From Blepharisma japonicum (taxonomy: Eukaryota; Ciliophora; Heterotrichea; Heterotrichida; Blepharismidae): a stretch of 64,000 nt of DNA. Positions 52,272-62,872 of the stretch are shown here, piece by piece. Location of the stretch: positions 186,001 to 250,000 of the forward strand of contig CATKHK010000037.1 of the NCBI GenBank assembly GCA_949751835.1. The letters are read 5' to 3'. The position numbers were made by a program, and so were the translations under genes. How positions within the stretch are numbered: the stretch's first letter is position 1; each line of letters opens with the position of its first letter. The notes under the pieces are model-generated. The model searched no databases, was not told the DNA's origin, and saw only the letters and a list, made by a program, of their open reading frames with translations.

Positions 52272-53423
52272 TTAAATGGATAGATTGTTGGGGTTGATTG
52301 AACTTATATCACTTTCAGAATCCGCATCGAAAACTGTTTTGTTCAATAAATACTCCTCGTCAGCTCTCTTAAAGTATTTAAAAGGCAGAGATTCTTGTTC
52401 AACATGATTAATTTCTTCTTTTTCAAGCTCTTGTTGCAGGCCATTGAGGGGAGTTTCATTTTCAACAACGCTGTATCCTCCAGAAGAAATTTGATATCAT
52501 TTGAGTTTTTCGGTATTTTCTTGCATTTCGTTTTTTAAGCTAATATTATTTTGCTCGGGTTCCACAAGCTCTTCATTTTCAAAATATGACTCTTTGCATT
52601 CCTCTCTTTCTAAAGGATCATCGAAATGCCCTTTATTATCAATATTAAATAGACTAGGTAGAAAAGATTGTTTAGTTTCGTCTTTATTTTGATTATCATC
52701 AGTCTTCTCAAGAATAGGCGTTTTATCTTCATCTCCTTGAGAGCTAAAATTTTGACTAGAACCATCATGAGCATTTTTTGGTGATTCAACAGCATTTGTA
52801 TTTATTTCAATTGTTCCTCTTGTTTCATATTTTCTACTGCTCAAATTACTTTCTACGTTTCTAGTTGCATTTAGTAGCCATAAAATGATAAAAGAAAGCA
52901 TCTCAATCATTGCTCTGACCACAATAAAACAATAGACTGCAAAAAAAGTAACTGATAAAGTGGCATTGTCTTTGCTAGTTATTTCACTGTTGTTAAACAC
53001 TGTAAAAGCTAGACTTCCTACAATAATCAGGCTAGAATATCCCAAAAACAAAATAATTGACATTATTTTTGGAATTTTTTTACTTCTCAATGAATTTCCT
53101 GAAGGCTCATCATCTTTGTTCTGATTGGAAATTTTATTGATAACGCTTTGAAATATCATCATAAACAAATCTAGCCCCATAATTACTGCAGCTGCTATAA
53201 GATAAGGTGGAATTAAGCTATCTTCAAAATCTTGCGCACTATAAAGTGCTACGGCAAGACATGCGATAATCAGGATTAATGTAAAGGTTGGAATTATAAA
53301 CGAACCGTAATAATTCATCTCTTCAGTATCAATATTATGAATTGGTTTATTGAATTCTTGAGATAGAAAATTTGTTTCACGGGTTTTTAATTGTCTACAA
53401 GAGGTGGGAATTTCGTCTTCCAT
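52272..53423 (-). CDS. Four-TM protein, array copy D
   Basis: 383 residues, read through a TGA (Trp) at 52497-52499. Same four-TM core, closest to copy C (DSLIPPYLIAAAVIMGLDLF). The tail combines an A-like part (FDDPLEREECKESYFENEEL) with a C-like end (FKYFKRADEEYLLNKTVFDA, ending NPNNLSI). The outermost and probably oldest unit, as its kinesin fragment and spacer are most diverged. Confidence 0.75.
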
Positions 53424-55053
53424 ATTTATTCTATAATAAATGAAATTTTGTAATTAAAGGAAAGACCCCTAGGATTTTAAAGATCAAAAGAATTAAGGTT
53501 TCTAAATAAATTTAATTAAATTCCATTTTACTCATCCATTTGAACGATGAAACTGCTGAATACTCAGAATAAATCAAAAAAATAGCCTTAGGCCAAGGAA
53601 AATTTAGATTATATTATTGAAAAGTTTAGATAGGGTAAATTTATTAATTAAGATTGGTTTACTCTTAAAATGGAACTAAAAAGGAGATTCAGAAAATAAA
53701 ATTTCTTAACTTTCAATATTTTAAGCCAAAACAAATTGAGTATGCATTAATGCATAGCTTCATTTCTGGAGAATCATTGTATAGTTGTTCACATGTAACC
53801 AATAATATTATTCACCAAATTTTTTATATTCATCAAGAATCTTTTAGCTCATGAAAATTGTTTTGATACCCAATGAATTAACATTTGCGATAAAATTTTG
53901 CAAAACCTATCACCTGCAGAAAAATCCTGATAAAATGGATTATCAGATTTAATGAAAAATACACAAATTGTGGGAAATATAAAGTTCTCCACAGTGGAAC
54001 TGCAATAATAATTCTCAGTGCCTTATGAGAAATTATATCCTAAAGCCATCAAAACCGCTTTATTTCTGTTCATGTCGTCTAGAGCTTGTTTAACTGAAAA
54101 ATCTTTTGGCTAATTAAGAAGATGCATGAATTTATCCTGAAATTACAAATTTATTCCAAAGGGATTACTACCAGTAATCTAGCCAATCTAAAATATTACT
54201 TCTCTTATTTTTCTAAAAAAGCTTATCTTATAGGAAAATTTAGCATCAAGTCAGCTATTTTGACAATTCAATTGTAATGCAACCTTTTGACGTTGAAAAT
54301 AAATTAATTTACACTAACTATCATCATAATTTTTTACAAAATGCTATATTGTTGTATTAGCACAGATAAAGTTAATTTTTACATTATATGCTTGAAAAAT
54401 TGTAAAAATGGTCTTCGTAAATAAGTGTTTTGAAAGACTACCATTTTAAAGGCTTATAATTATAAAAATGCAATGTCAAAGTTTATAATATATGGAAATG
54501 ATGAGCGACACTTGAACTCTTCAATTTGAGACTTTTATAATCTGATACATCTTCTTAATATACTTATTTGTGGTTAAAATAAAATTTGTCAGGATAAATT
54601 AAAACTTGAGCCATTTTAAGAAAAGCTCAAATGCTCCATAAAATGCATGAGCAGAAATTAATTGAGTGCTGAGACAGGCATAATTGCTTTATTCGCTGAA
54701 TCTCAAAAGTGCTCTAGATTTTTTAAAATGTTAGATTTGTAAGAAACTTTCTTAGAACGAATAAAGTATGTAGTAATAAAATAATATTTGGTATATAAGA
54801 TCTCAAAAAGCACAAATAATAAATGAGGAGATTTATTAGATTCCATAAAAGCTAAATTTTAATAAAGTAAAAAATAACTAGGATATGATATTGGTAATTA
54901 AAAATCTTAAAGATTTTCTATAAAATCATGAAGCAAACCCTCAGAAGCCGCCTAATTTAATATTTGAACATTTCTAGTCCCAATTTTTTCAAATAAAACC
55001 GGTCTGGATCTGACATGAAAAAATATTAAATCCAGCATAACTTTGATTTGAAT
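53424..55053. other. 1.6 kb gene-poor region
   Basis: The first 500 bp is the spacer of array unit D (matches near 46000-46180 and 46540-46720). From about 54000 the DNA is AT-rich with stops in all frames; I see no gene, RNA or repeat. Confidence 0.5.
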
Positions 55054-56742
55054 ATGCTACCTCGGCCACTCATATTTGAAATTATCACATATCTAGACAT
55101 CCCAGATCTTCTATCCATTTCTCTTGTTTCTCGAAATTTGAATAAAGCTGCAAACTCACCATGTCTTTGAAAAAGAGAATTTTTTAGATATTGAATTCCA
55201 GGTTTATGTGATAAAATCCCTCTCTTGCTTTGTCAAGATTTCAATACCATTGACTATATCAGTGCAGACTGGAAATCCCTTTGCATTAAAGGTTTACAAC
55301 TTCGTAAAAATTGGTTGAAACTTTCTGGGTTTGCCCTTTCTTCCCATGAAGCACTTTTTCTCTACAATGAGTTTACAAGCAACTTAAAGACCCCGATTAT
55401 ACCTTTTCCAGCATTAAGAAGAGATATACAAAGTTTCCCTACTATTTTGCAAGATTTACTAGGAAATCCAGAAGACCAATTTGAAGGCGATTTTGATTAT
55501 GAAGAATATACCATAGCTTTTGCGAACTGCTTACGAGAAAAACAAGAAGAGCTCTATGCTGAAATTGGAAGTATTTCTGATCTTGATTTATTAACAAGCT
55601 ACAGATGAAATATTGCTAATATTGATTTCCCTGAAGAGCGGTTAAGTATAGAATCTATATCTACCGAATCTTCAGACAATTTGTCTGAGTTTTGCCCTAA
55701 AAAAACGACAGAAAGCATGATTTTGAATTTTTTTGAAACCATTCAAAACACCCTAAAATTTTTTTGTGATGGGACTGCAGGAATTATAGCTGAAAGTGAA
55801 GATCCTGCTTATGAGTATTGTAACAGATGGACTGATTATTGTGCTTCAATGAAGACTATTAATGGACTATTTCTTCCTTTGACAGAAATGATGAATGAAA
55901 TTTATGAATCAAAGTTCCCTGGCAGTCCGAACTTCCCTAGAGTGAACTTAATGAGAATTATGGCGGCTGTTTGAAGAAGACATGTTTTTGAAAAAACAAA
56001 AGAAAAAATCGTGGCTAGCCTAATAACAAATGTGAATAATCAGAGAAAAAAGGTGTATGAAGAACAAAATGCCGATTCAGAAGCTTGTGATCTGATAAAA
56101 AGTCTGATTGAAGCAGTGATGGACATTAGCTTAAATGAGCTTAATGTCTATTTCAAAAACCATTCCCAAGTCAGCTTGGATGGTCCCTATTCCTTTCTTC
56201 ATTCAGAGCTTATTATAGAGTCAAGAGAATATTACAATTCATTAACTTTGCCAGTCAACACCCTTATGATTTATTTTGAAAACGAGCATAATTTCTGTGC
56301 CGCTATATTACCTCAATCTACAGTTTCTCAGCTAAAATTTCTGAAATACAAAAAAATCCAGACAGAAATTTTGAAAGTCTTAACTATTGAGATCATTAAT
56401 TATGCTCCTCAATCAAATCCAATCGAAATAAATAAATTTCCTATCTCTTTATCATCTGGAATAGGAAAATTCCTTTTGCAGCTTGATAACCCATACAAAG
56501 TTGCAGATTTTTTATTAAACTGTGAATCTTCTTATGAAATTCTACAGAAATTTGACGAAATCCAGCAGCTTATAGAAGATAAATCTAAAAGTGAAGAAGA
56601 CGAAATTATTGAAAGGAGAGCAAATATGTTAGGAGTCAGATTTGACGCATCACCCGAGGAAATCATGCTATATTCTTTTTCGAAAGATATTAATTTTACT
56701 CAGATGTCGGGTGTATTAAAAGCTTTTTCAATTATTAATTAG
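55054..56742 (+). CDS. F-box protein with unknown C-terminal domain
   Basis: 562 residues, in one exon read through TGA codons (for example at 55168-55170, 55606-55608 and 55972-55974). N-terminal F-box at residues 1-47: LPRPLIFEIITYLDIPDLL, then SISLVSRNLNKAA and the closing LW. The next 500 residues are mostly helical with no repeats I recognise. An SCF substrate adaptor by analogy; target unknown. It ends at TAG, and the same frame is open from there into the coiled-coil gene 45 bp on. Confidence 0.7.
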
Positions 56743-56787
56743 GTAGTTAACTATTTAAATATTTATGAGCACAATTGGAAAATAAAA

Positions 56788-57327
56788 ATGCAAGAATTCG
56801 AGCAAAGAGAAATTGACTGTGAAAAACGCCTGATAAAAGAATTAAAGCTGCTGACTGAAAAAATAAAAATTTTGCACACAAGTGAAGCTGCTGATAGGAG
56901 GAGGGAAGAAGAAAAAGAGTTTGCGAAGAGGATCCAAAAGGAAAATCTCGAGTTAAATCTGCAGATTCAGCAAATGAAAAAAGAAATTATTCAGAGAGAC
57001 CAAGTGATACAAGAGTATGAAAACGCGTTGGCTCAGTATGAGCATGCTTATAAAAAGGAGCAAGAAAAGCATAGAGATGAGCTTGAAAATATGAAAATTT
57101 TGACCAAAACCTATCAGGATCATATTGCGCTGCTGAAAAAGCCACCAAGAGAGACACCTGAGCCTAAACTAATTGCAAAAGATATCAATTTGCCGACTTA
57201 TGATGATCACAGATTTAATGACACTTTAGGAAACAATTCACAATTTTTCGAAAATGAAATTTCTGATTACAAGCGAAATATAATGACTCAAGATCCAAAA
57301 GGCAAATTTCAGATTAATGAACTATAA
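56788..57327 (+). CDS. Short coiled-coil protein
   Basis: 179 residues. Residues 1-115 form a single strong coiled coil (EKEFAKRIQKENLELNLQIQ); the last 60 are polar with Pro. It is in the same frame as the preceding F-box gene, separated by one TAG and 15 sense codons, so a joint product cannot be ruled out, though an own ATG and a normal-looking spacer favour a separate gene. Confidence 0.65.
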   Translation: MQEFEQREIDCEKRLIKELKLLTEKIKILHTSEAADRRREEEKEFAKRIQKENLELNLQIQQMKKEIIQRDQVIQEYENALAQYEHAYKKEQEKHRDELENMKILTKTYQDHIALLKKPPRETPEPKLIAKDINLPTYDDHRFNDTLGNNSQFFENEISDYKRNIMTQDPKGKFQINEL

Positions 57328-57531
57328 AATAATTAATTTAACATTAAAATTTGTTTTAACAAAATATGCCTATTTACCCGATTTTCTCTCATATTTTATT
57401 TCCTCTATTTTTTTAATACGAAATTGCAACGAAAATGACTGGAATTATATAAAATATCGATCAATAGAATTAAAAACTAATATTTTTGAAGATAAATCTA
57501 TAAAAATTATCATCAAATTAATTTATTTTGA

Positions 57532-58011
57532 TTACTTCAAATTATCACTTTTCCAAGCAATGAACTTGGCTTCATATCTGCTAGTATCAGCATCGCTTAA
57601 TTTCATCGATTTTATTGCTTCTAATGACTCATTATGAATGCAACTATGCACGTTTGATATTCTTTTTGAATGTAACTCTTCTGAATATTTTCCGCACTTG
57701 CATCGAGATAAAGAAGCAATCCTAAAGTACAAATAAGCTTTTTCTGGGTCTGACTTCACGTATTTCCCTTTAAACAATATTTTGGCCACTCTGAAAGCTG
57801 CCTCATGGTTAGTTCGAGCAGCCTTTCGCAGTCAATAGATTGCATGAGGTGCGTCTGGTGGCCTTCTTTTATTTCCCTTAAATAATAGTTTTGCGTATCA
57901 TATCATCCCATCTATATCGCCTTGTTCTGCTTGTAATTTAAATTCTTTCAGCCATTCTCTTGAATGTTTATTGATCCTTTCCCCAAGTGTCTCTCGAAAT
58001 TCAAGTTGCAT
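57532..58011 (-). CDS. Sel1-like repeat protein
   Basis: 159 residues. About three Sel1/TPR-like units: AEQGDIDGMIWYAKLLFKGN, then PHAIYWLRKAARTNHEAAF and RVAKILFKGKYVKSDPEKAY. The two Trp of WYAK and YWLR are TGA. After the repeats comes a CKCGKYSEEL part. Sel1 repeats are protein-binding scaffolds; partner unknown. Confidence 0.7.
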
Positions 58012-58314
58012 ACTTTATTATATTGGTTTTTATTAATTATTTATAATATTCTTATTTTTCAGCTGTTAAAGCATGGAAAATCTAATAACTTTAGCAGTAA
58101 GCTATTCTGACATCTTAGAAGGATTCGTTTTTTAATAAAATGGAAAAATAAATAAATAAATATCAAAGCGGCCATTTTAAATAAATTAATAGAAAATCTC
58201 ATAAAATTTTTATAGCGTCTATCAATTATTCTTTATAATTTTCACATGTCTGCTAAAAATTATTTTTCAGTTGTTAAAGACAATAATGGAATCTATTTCG
58301 CAATGTAATAAACA
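58012..58314. other. Promoter region, partly duplicated
   Basis: Between the Sel1-like gene (minus) and cyclophilin 1 (plus). The last 130 bp (CATTTTAAATAAATTAATAG, TCTATCAATTATTCTTTATA) recur before cyclophilin 2. Confidence 0.55.
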
Positions 58315-58824
58315 ATGGCAATAAGAGTTTTCTTTGAAATCGAAATTGATAATGAACCATGCGGAAGAATTGTATTTGAACTCTTTAGCAACACTCCACT
58401 TACTTCTGAGAATTTCCGAGCTTTGTGTACTGGAGAAAGAGGCTTAGGTTTAAAAGAGAAGCCGCTACATTATAAAGGCTGCATTTTTCACAAAATAATT
58501 CCTGGGTTTATAATCCAAGGAGGCGATTTTACAGCTGCAATTGGAACTGGAGGCGAAAGTATTTATGGCCCAAAATTCAGTGATGAGAATTTTATCAACC
58601 TTCATAGTGTTCCAGGGATTTTATCTATGGCTAATTTCGGACCAAATACCAACGGATCTCAATTTTTCATCACTACCGTTCCTTGTGAATGGCTAGATGG
58701 AAAATATGTTGTTTTTGGCAGAGTTGTAGAAGGTATGAATGTTGTCAGAGCTATAGAAGAGCAAGGAACACAAAATGGGGATCCTCTATTTAGAGTTGTT
58801 ATCTCTGACTGTGGTCAGCTATAA
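58315..58824 (+). CDS. Cyclophilin, tandem copy 1 (altered active site)
   Basis: 169-residue single-domain cyclophilin (family length about 165). The fold landmarks are intact ([27 protein letters not shown]). Against human CypA, catalytic Arg55 is Lys60, Met61 is Ile66, Ala103 is Phe108 and His126 is Tyr131; Phe60, Gln63, Phe113, Trp121 and Leu122 are kept. Peptidyl-prolyl isomerase activity should be reduced. Copy 2 keeps the standard residues. Confidence 0.9.
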   Translation: MAIRVFFEIEIDNEPCGRIVFELFSNTPLTSENFRALCTGERGLGLKEKPLHYKGCIFHKIIPGFIIQGGDFTAAIGTGGESIYGPKFSDENFINLHSVPGILSMANFGPNTNGSQFFITTVPCEWLDGKYVVFGRVVEGMNVVRAIEEQGTQNGDPLFRVVISDCGQL

Positions 58825-59123
58825 ATGCACATTAATATCTAAACCAGCATTTATCAAAGTTCCAATTGCATATTTCCTTACTTAAATCTATAATTTTGTT
58901 CTTGAAAATTCTCGCTTACATACCTGGGCGTTATATTTTATTATAATTATAGATATCAAATATGCCATTTTAAATAAATTAATAGTAGATCTCAATATCT
59001 TAACTTTCACATAAAATTTTATTGCATCTATCAATTATTCTTTATAATTTTCAAATGTCATGCTAAAATTTATTTTTCAATTTTTAAAAACAATAGTGAA
59101 ATCTATCCACAATATAATAAACG

Positions 59124-59633
59124 ATGGCAATAAGAGTTTTCTTTGATATCGCAATTGATAATGAACCATGCGGAAGAATTGTCTTTGAACTCTTTAGCAA
59201 CACTCCACTTACTTCTGAAAATTTCCGAGCTTTATGCACTGGAGAAAGAGGCTTAGGTTTAAAAGAGAAGTCGCTACATTATAAAGGCTGCATTTTTCAC
59301 AGAATAATTCCTGGGTTTATGATTCAAGGAGGCGATTTTACAGCTGCAAATGGAACTGGAGGCGAAAGTATTTATGGCCCAAAATTCAGTGATGAGAATT
59401 TTATCAACCTTCATAGTGCTCCAGGGATTTTATCTATGGCTAATGCCGGACCAAATACCAACGGATCTCAATTTTTCATTACTACAGTTCCTTGTGAATG
59501 GTTAAATGGGAAACATGTTGTTTTTGGCAGAGTTGTAGAAGGTATGAATGTTGTCAGAGCTATAGAAGAGCAAGGAACCCAAAGTGGGCGACCTCAATTT
59601 AGAGTTGTTATCTCTGACTGTGGTCAGCTATAA
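59124..59633 (+). CDS. Cyclophilin, tandem copy 2 (standard active site)
   Basis: 169 residues, about 90% identical to copy 1. Active-site residues match Cyp[33 protein letters not shown] (Asp to Asn next to Leu is the only change). Expected to be an active, cytosolic peptidyl-prolyl isomerase. No signal peptide. Confidence 0.92.
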   Translation: MAIRVFFDIAIDNEPCGRIVFELFSNTPLTSENFRALCTGERGLGLKEKSLHYKGCIFHRIIPGFMIQGGDFTAANGTGGESIYGPKFSDENFINLHSAPGILSMANAGPNTNGSQFFITTVPCEWLNGKHVVFGRVVEGMNVVRAIEEQGTQSGRPQFRVVISDCGQL

Positions 59634-59778
59634 ATGCACATTAATATCTAAACCAGCATTTATCAAAGTTCCAATTGCATATTTCCTTACTTAAATCTAT
59701 AATTTGCCTCTTGAAAATTCTCGCTTACATACCTGGGCGTGATATTTTATTAAACTATATTTAATCTCAACCTTATAA

Positions 59779-61017
59779 ATGGACCCACACGCGAAATCAT
59801 TCCAAAAGAAAAAGCTCTTTTACGTTCTCACAAGTGCAGGAAAACCCGTCTGAACTCGATATGGCGAATGCGCAGACCTTGCAGTTTTTATTGGTGCATT
59901 GGCTGCAATTATCTTCAAATTTCAGAGCTACTATAATGGTGTTAAAGACTCCTTGCGGTATCTTCGCACATCTGATACATATATAGTAATATTGTGCACT
60001 GAAGCTTTATATTATGTGTGCATTTCCAGAGGAAAAGACAGCATTGAATCTCTGTACCATCAATTAGAAATGCTGCACGCCAAAGTTTTATCAACTTTAA
60101 CAAGCAGTATTACACAGACATTACTAAGCCGCCCTGGCTTTGACGTAGGAAACCTTATGGGAGGGACCCATGATGCTCTAGATACTCTAATCAGGACAAG
60201 TGCTATAAGTCCTTGCTTTCTTGAAGGATTCATGCCAGTGAGGATGCCAATATCTCAGAGGTCTCAAATAAGCCAAGCATTTAGAAGCAACATGCATGAG
60301 GATATTTTGTATGGATTTCTAATGACTCCTGAGTTCATGATTTACAAGTACTGCAGAAGAGGGGAACAAATCCACCCAATTGATATATTTTTACTGACTA
60401 ATTTGCTTACTTCTTATGCTTCGTTGAGGTCGACTATGTCTTGGACTCCGATTTGTCTTCCTAATTATAATAATGAAGGATTTGTATATGCTTATATTAC
60501 TTTTATTCAGGACACAAAAATAGGAATTATATTGATTTCGGATAATGCAAGTGCTTTTAAAGATCTTAAATTTTGTGCAGATGGGATTGAAAAAGAAATT
60601 GTGAGCCTTATCCCTGTCCTGATGGACGCGATAAGAATGATGCCATACTCAATCACTACTTGTGATGCAGCTGATTTTAAGCACTTTTTGTATATGCCAA
60701 AAGGGGATCAATATTCCATGCCAAGTTTTTATCCATCCACAAGGACGATTTTAGCAGAAATTCCTATTGAATGCTATAAGAAAACTCTTAGAAGATATTA
60801 TTCAGCTTTTAAACTGTCTAAATGTGCGGAATACTTCAAAGGATATTATGTCCGAATTGATATTTATAGAAATGAACAAATCGTATGCATAAGGCAGCCA
60901 GAATACACCTTACTTGGCTCTATATCTCCCCTCATCTCCAGTGCAAATGTCGTGCAAAGCGTATCCCAGCTGCTGAGATGGCTTAAATCAGAAGAACAAA
61001 ATCTATTTATTAAGTAG
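59779..61017 (+). CDS. MON1: MON1, Rab7 exchange-factor subunit
   Basis: 412-residue MON1 homologue. The start at 59779 gives FYVLTSAGKPVWTRYGE, the usual first longin domain (Trp by TGA at 59852-59854). Further on come LLSRPGFDVGNLMGG, HPIDIFLLTNLLTS, SWTPICLPNYNNEGFVYAYI, DFKHFLYMPKG and the end SQLLRWLKSEEQNLFI, all typical. MON1 with CCZ1 activates Rab7 on endosomes and vacuoles. It lacks the long N-terminal extension of animal MON1. Converges on UBFD1 with 19 bp between stops. Confidence 0.9.
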
Positions 61018-61036
61018 CTAATGTTCAATTAATCTA

Positions 61037-61748
61037 TTAATCATAACTCTCCCCAAAAAATGCACAAATGGAGTCCTTAAAGCTTCGGAAATATTGTGCT
61101 GGGAAAAAATACAGATTTGCTCTATTCGTTTTCCCAAAATGCAAAGTCACAATTAAATATCCAGGATACTGCAGGATTGGCTGAGAAGTAATATCTGATA
61201 TAGACGCAAACGGAATTTTTTGTGTTTTTGTGGTCGAAGCTACCCAAAGTTGATCAAGGTCTCTTTTTATTGTGACACGAACTGGATGACCGACATGATT
61301 GTAGAGTCCTGGAATTGTGTCAGGAGAGCGGGTGTTCAGAGTGGCGGCAGGGATAGCGTCGGATGGGGGACCTTTTTCTATTACACGCCTTTGCTCTGCT
61401 GAAATATCGTCAGTCGGAATCATATATTTTTCTAGATAATCATTACGTTCTTCTGTAAATGCTATTGGCCTTGCTGAGGAGGTAGCAGAGATCTCTGAAG
61501 CAGTTGAGCCTATTAGCATTAGTTTTGCGTTTGCTTTTAAGTTTAAAGAACCAATTGGCTGCGTATCATCTTTAATTGGTCCTGATTGGAAACTTACCTT
61601 TAAAAAATAATTTCTGCATGGGGACTGGAACTCCTGTTTTGGACTCCAAAAATTGTTTCAAATTGGTAATAGGCTCCTCAGGGTTGATTTCTATATCTAT
61701 CATCTGTTTTGCGTAGGATACTTTAAAATGAAGAATTTGTTCTGACAT
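61037..61748 (-). CDS. UBFD1: UBFD1-like ubiquitin-domain protein
   Basis: 231 residues, with a 16-nt intron at 61582-61597 (GTAAGTTTCCAATCAG). The N-terminal ubiquitin-like domain spans the intron: LKQFLESKTGVPVPMQKLFF, then KGPIKDDTQPIGSL and KLMLIGS. The C-terminal domain is as in UBFD1 (GLYNHVGHPVRVTIKRDLDQ, then LWVASTTKTQKIPFASI and YFFPAQYFRSFKDSI). The animal protein binds polyubiquitin and affects NF-kB; the general role here is ubiquitin-linked. Confidence 0.85.
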
Positions 61749-62048
61749 TTACAATTATCTTAATAGAAGACAAATTAATTTTTAATATTTATTTTAATTT
61801 TTCTAATTTTAATTATTTATTCTGTTTTAAAATCTTTGGCTTATTAAATTATTAGTCAAAGTAAGTCTTAAAGAACTAAAATATAATTTTTGCAAAATTA
61901 AGCACAAATTTACCATATCCAGCTACCAAGGTTGCTTTACACTATTTAATTAATTTGAATGAAATTCTAGTATCTTAGAAAGAAGCATTGCAATTTTCAT
62001 ATTTAATTCCTTTATTAAAAGCACTTTATATTTAGACACAAGTAAATA
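61749..62048. other. Divergent promoter region
   Basis: 300 bp between the starts of UBFD1 (minus) and the LC8-like gene (plus); no gene seen. Confidence 0.45.
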
Positions 62049-62849
62049 ATGAATGTCAGAGTAATCAATAGCACTTTTTCTAAAGAAACTAAAGAAAAAA
62101 TCATACAAGTCCTCAAACAAACAAACGACACTCTTGAGATCAGAGATATTCTAAAGCGACTAATCCCAGATCTATGGGTTGTGGTTGCAGGAAAATCATT
62201 TGCATATTCCATCAGCCGCGCTACAAAGAGTTCTGGGCTATTCGGCGTCACAAAGCCAGGCGAAAAAGAAGTAAAATTTCTGATTTACACACCCCCACAC
62301 AGCGATTTCAGTTCTTTTATTCCTCCTCCCTTTAAAAATGAAGAAGCAGCCTCATCAAAAATCACAACTGTGAAGTCATCAATCAAGGACAAAGAAATGC
62401 TTGACGATATAATAAATTTTCTCAGCAAAGCCGATTACCAAGACACAACAGAAGTATGCGAATTAATTAAAGCAAAACTAATTACATATGAAGACCATTT
62501 TTGGCATGTCTTTGTAGGAAAAGATTTTGTATGTACTCTCCCACAGGCTGAGCCTGAATATTTGCTATATGTAAAAGCAAAAAAAGATATTGAGCTAGAT
62601 ATAGTGATATTTAGGCAGCAAGGAGTTAAGCGTGAAGTCAAATGGACAGGAATTCTTACATGGATATTATATGTCTGTTTTTCATTTGTTTTATTTTTAG
62701 GGCTGATGGGTTTAATTAAATGCCATGAAGGATCTACATCATGGGTTTGTGAGCATCATAAATCGCTGCTTTATATCGCATTAAGTATGATTATGAGCAA
62801 AGGAGTCAAAACAATTGTAGCGAAATTTTATAAAGTAAAACAAAGTTAA
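62049..62849 (+). CDS. Membrane protein with two dynein-light-chain-like domains
   Basis: 266 residues. Two stretches resemble the LC8/DYNLL fold, each ending in the WxxxVGxxF-type strand: residues about 5-85 (IRDILKRLIPDLWVVVAGKSFAY) and about 115-195 (VCELIKAKLI, then HFWHVFVGKDFVC). Two hydrophobic segments follow (GILTWILYVCFSFVLFLGLM and SLLYIALSMIM) with a short basic tail. A tail-anchored pair of LC8-like domains is not a layout I know. The resemblance is by eye. Confidence 0.6.
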   Translation: MNVRVINSTFSKETKEKIIQVLKQTNDTLEIRDILKRLIPDLWVVVAGKSFAYSISRATKSSGLFGVTKPGEKEVKFLIYTPPHSDFSSFIPPPFKNEEAASSKITTVKSSIKDKEMLDDIINFLSKADYQDTTEVCELIKAKLITYEDHFWHVFVGKDFVCTLPQAEPEYLLYVKAKKDIELDIVIFRQQGVKREVKWTGILTWILYVCFSFVLFLGLMGLIKCHEGSTSWVCEHHKSLLYIALSMIMSKGVKTIVAKFYKVKQS

Positions 62850-62872
62850 CCTGAAGATTTAATATAATAATT

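Larger units (their letters stand above)
44495..53960 (-). repeat. Four-unit tandem array: kinesin 5' end + four-TM gene
   Basis: Unit A 44495-47184 (carries the start of the real kinesin), B 47185-49819, C 49820-51938, D 51939 to about 53960. Each unit has, left to right, kinesin exon 1 with or without the intron, about 180 bp of shared flank, the four-TM gene and a spacer. Unit starts coincide with the kinesin intron to within a few bases. Confidence 0.85.
58180..59780 (+). repeat. Tandem duplication of the cyclophilin gene
   Basis: Two units of about 800 bp. The 5' flanks and the 3' flanks (ATGCACATTAATATCTAAAC through CATACCTGGGCG) are both repeated, so promoter, gene and 3' end were copied together. 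Confidence 0.9.
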
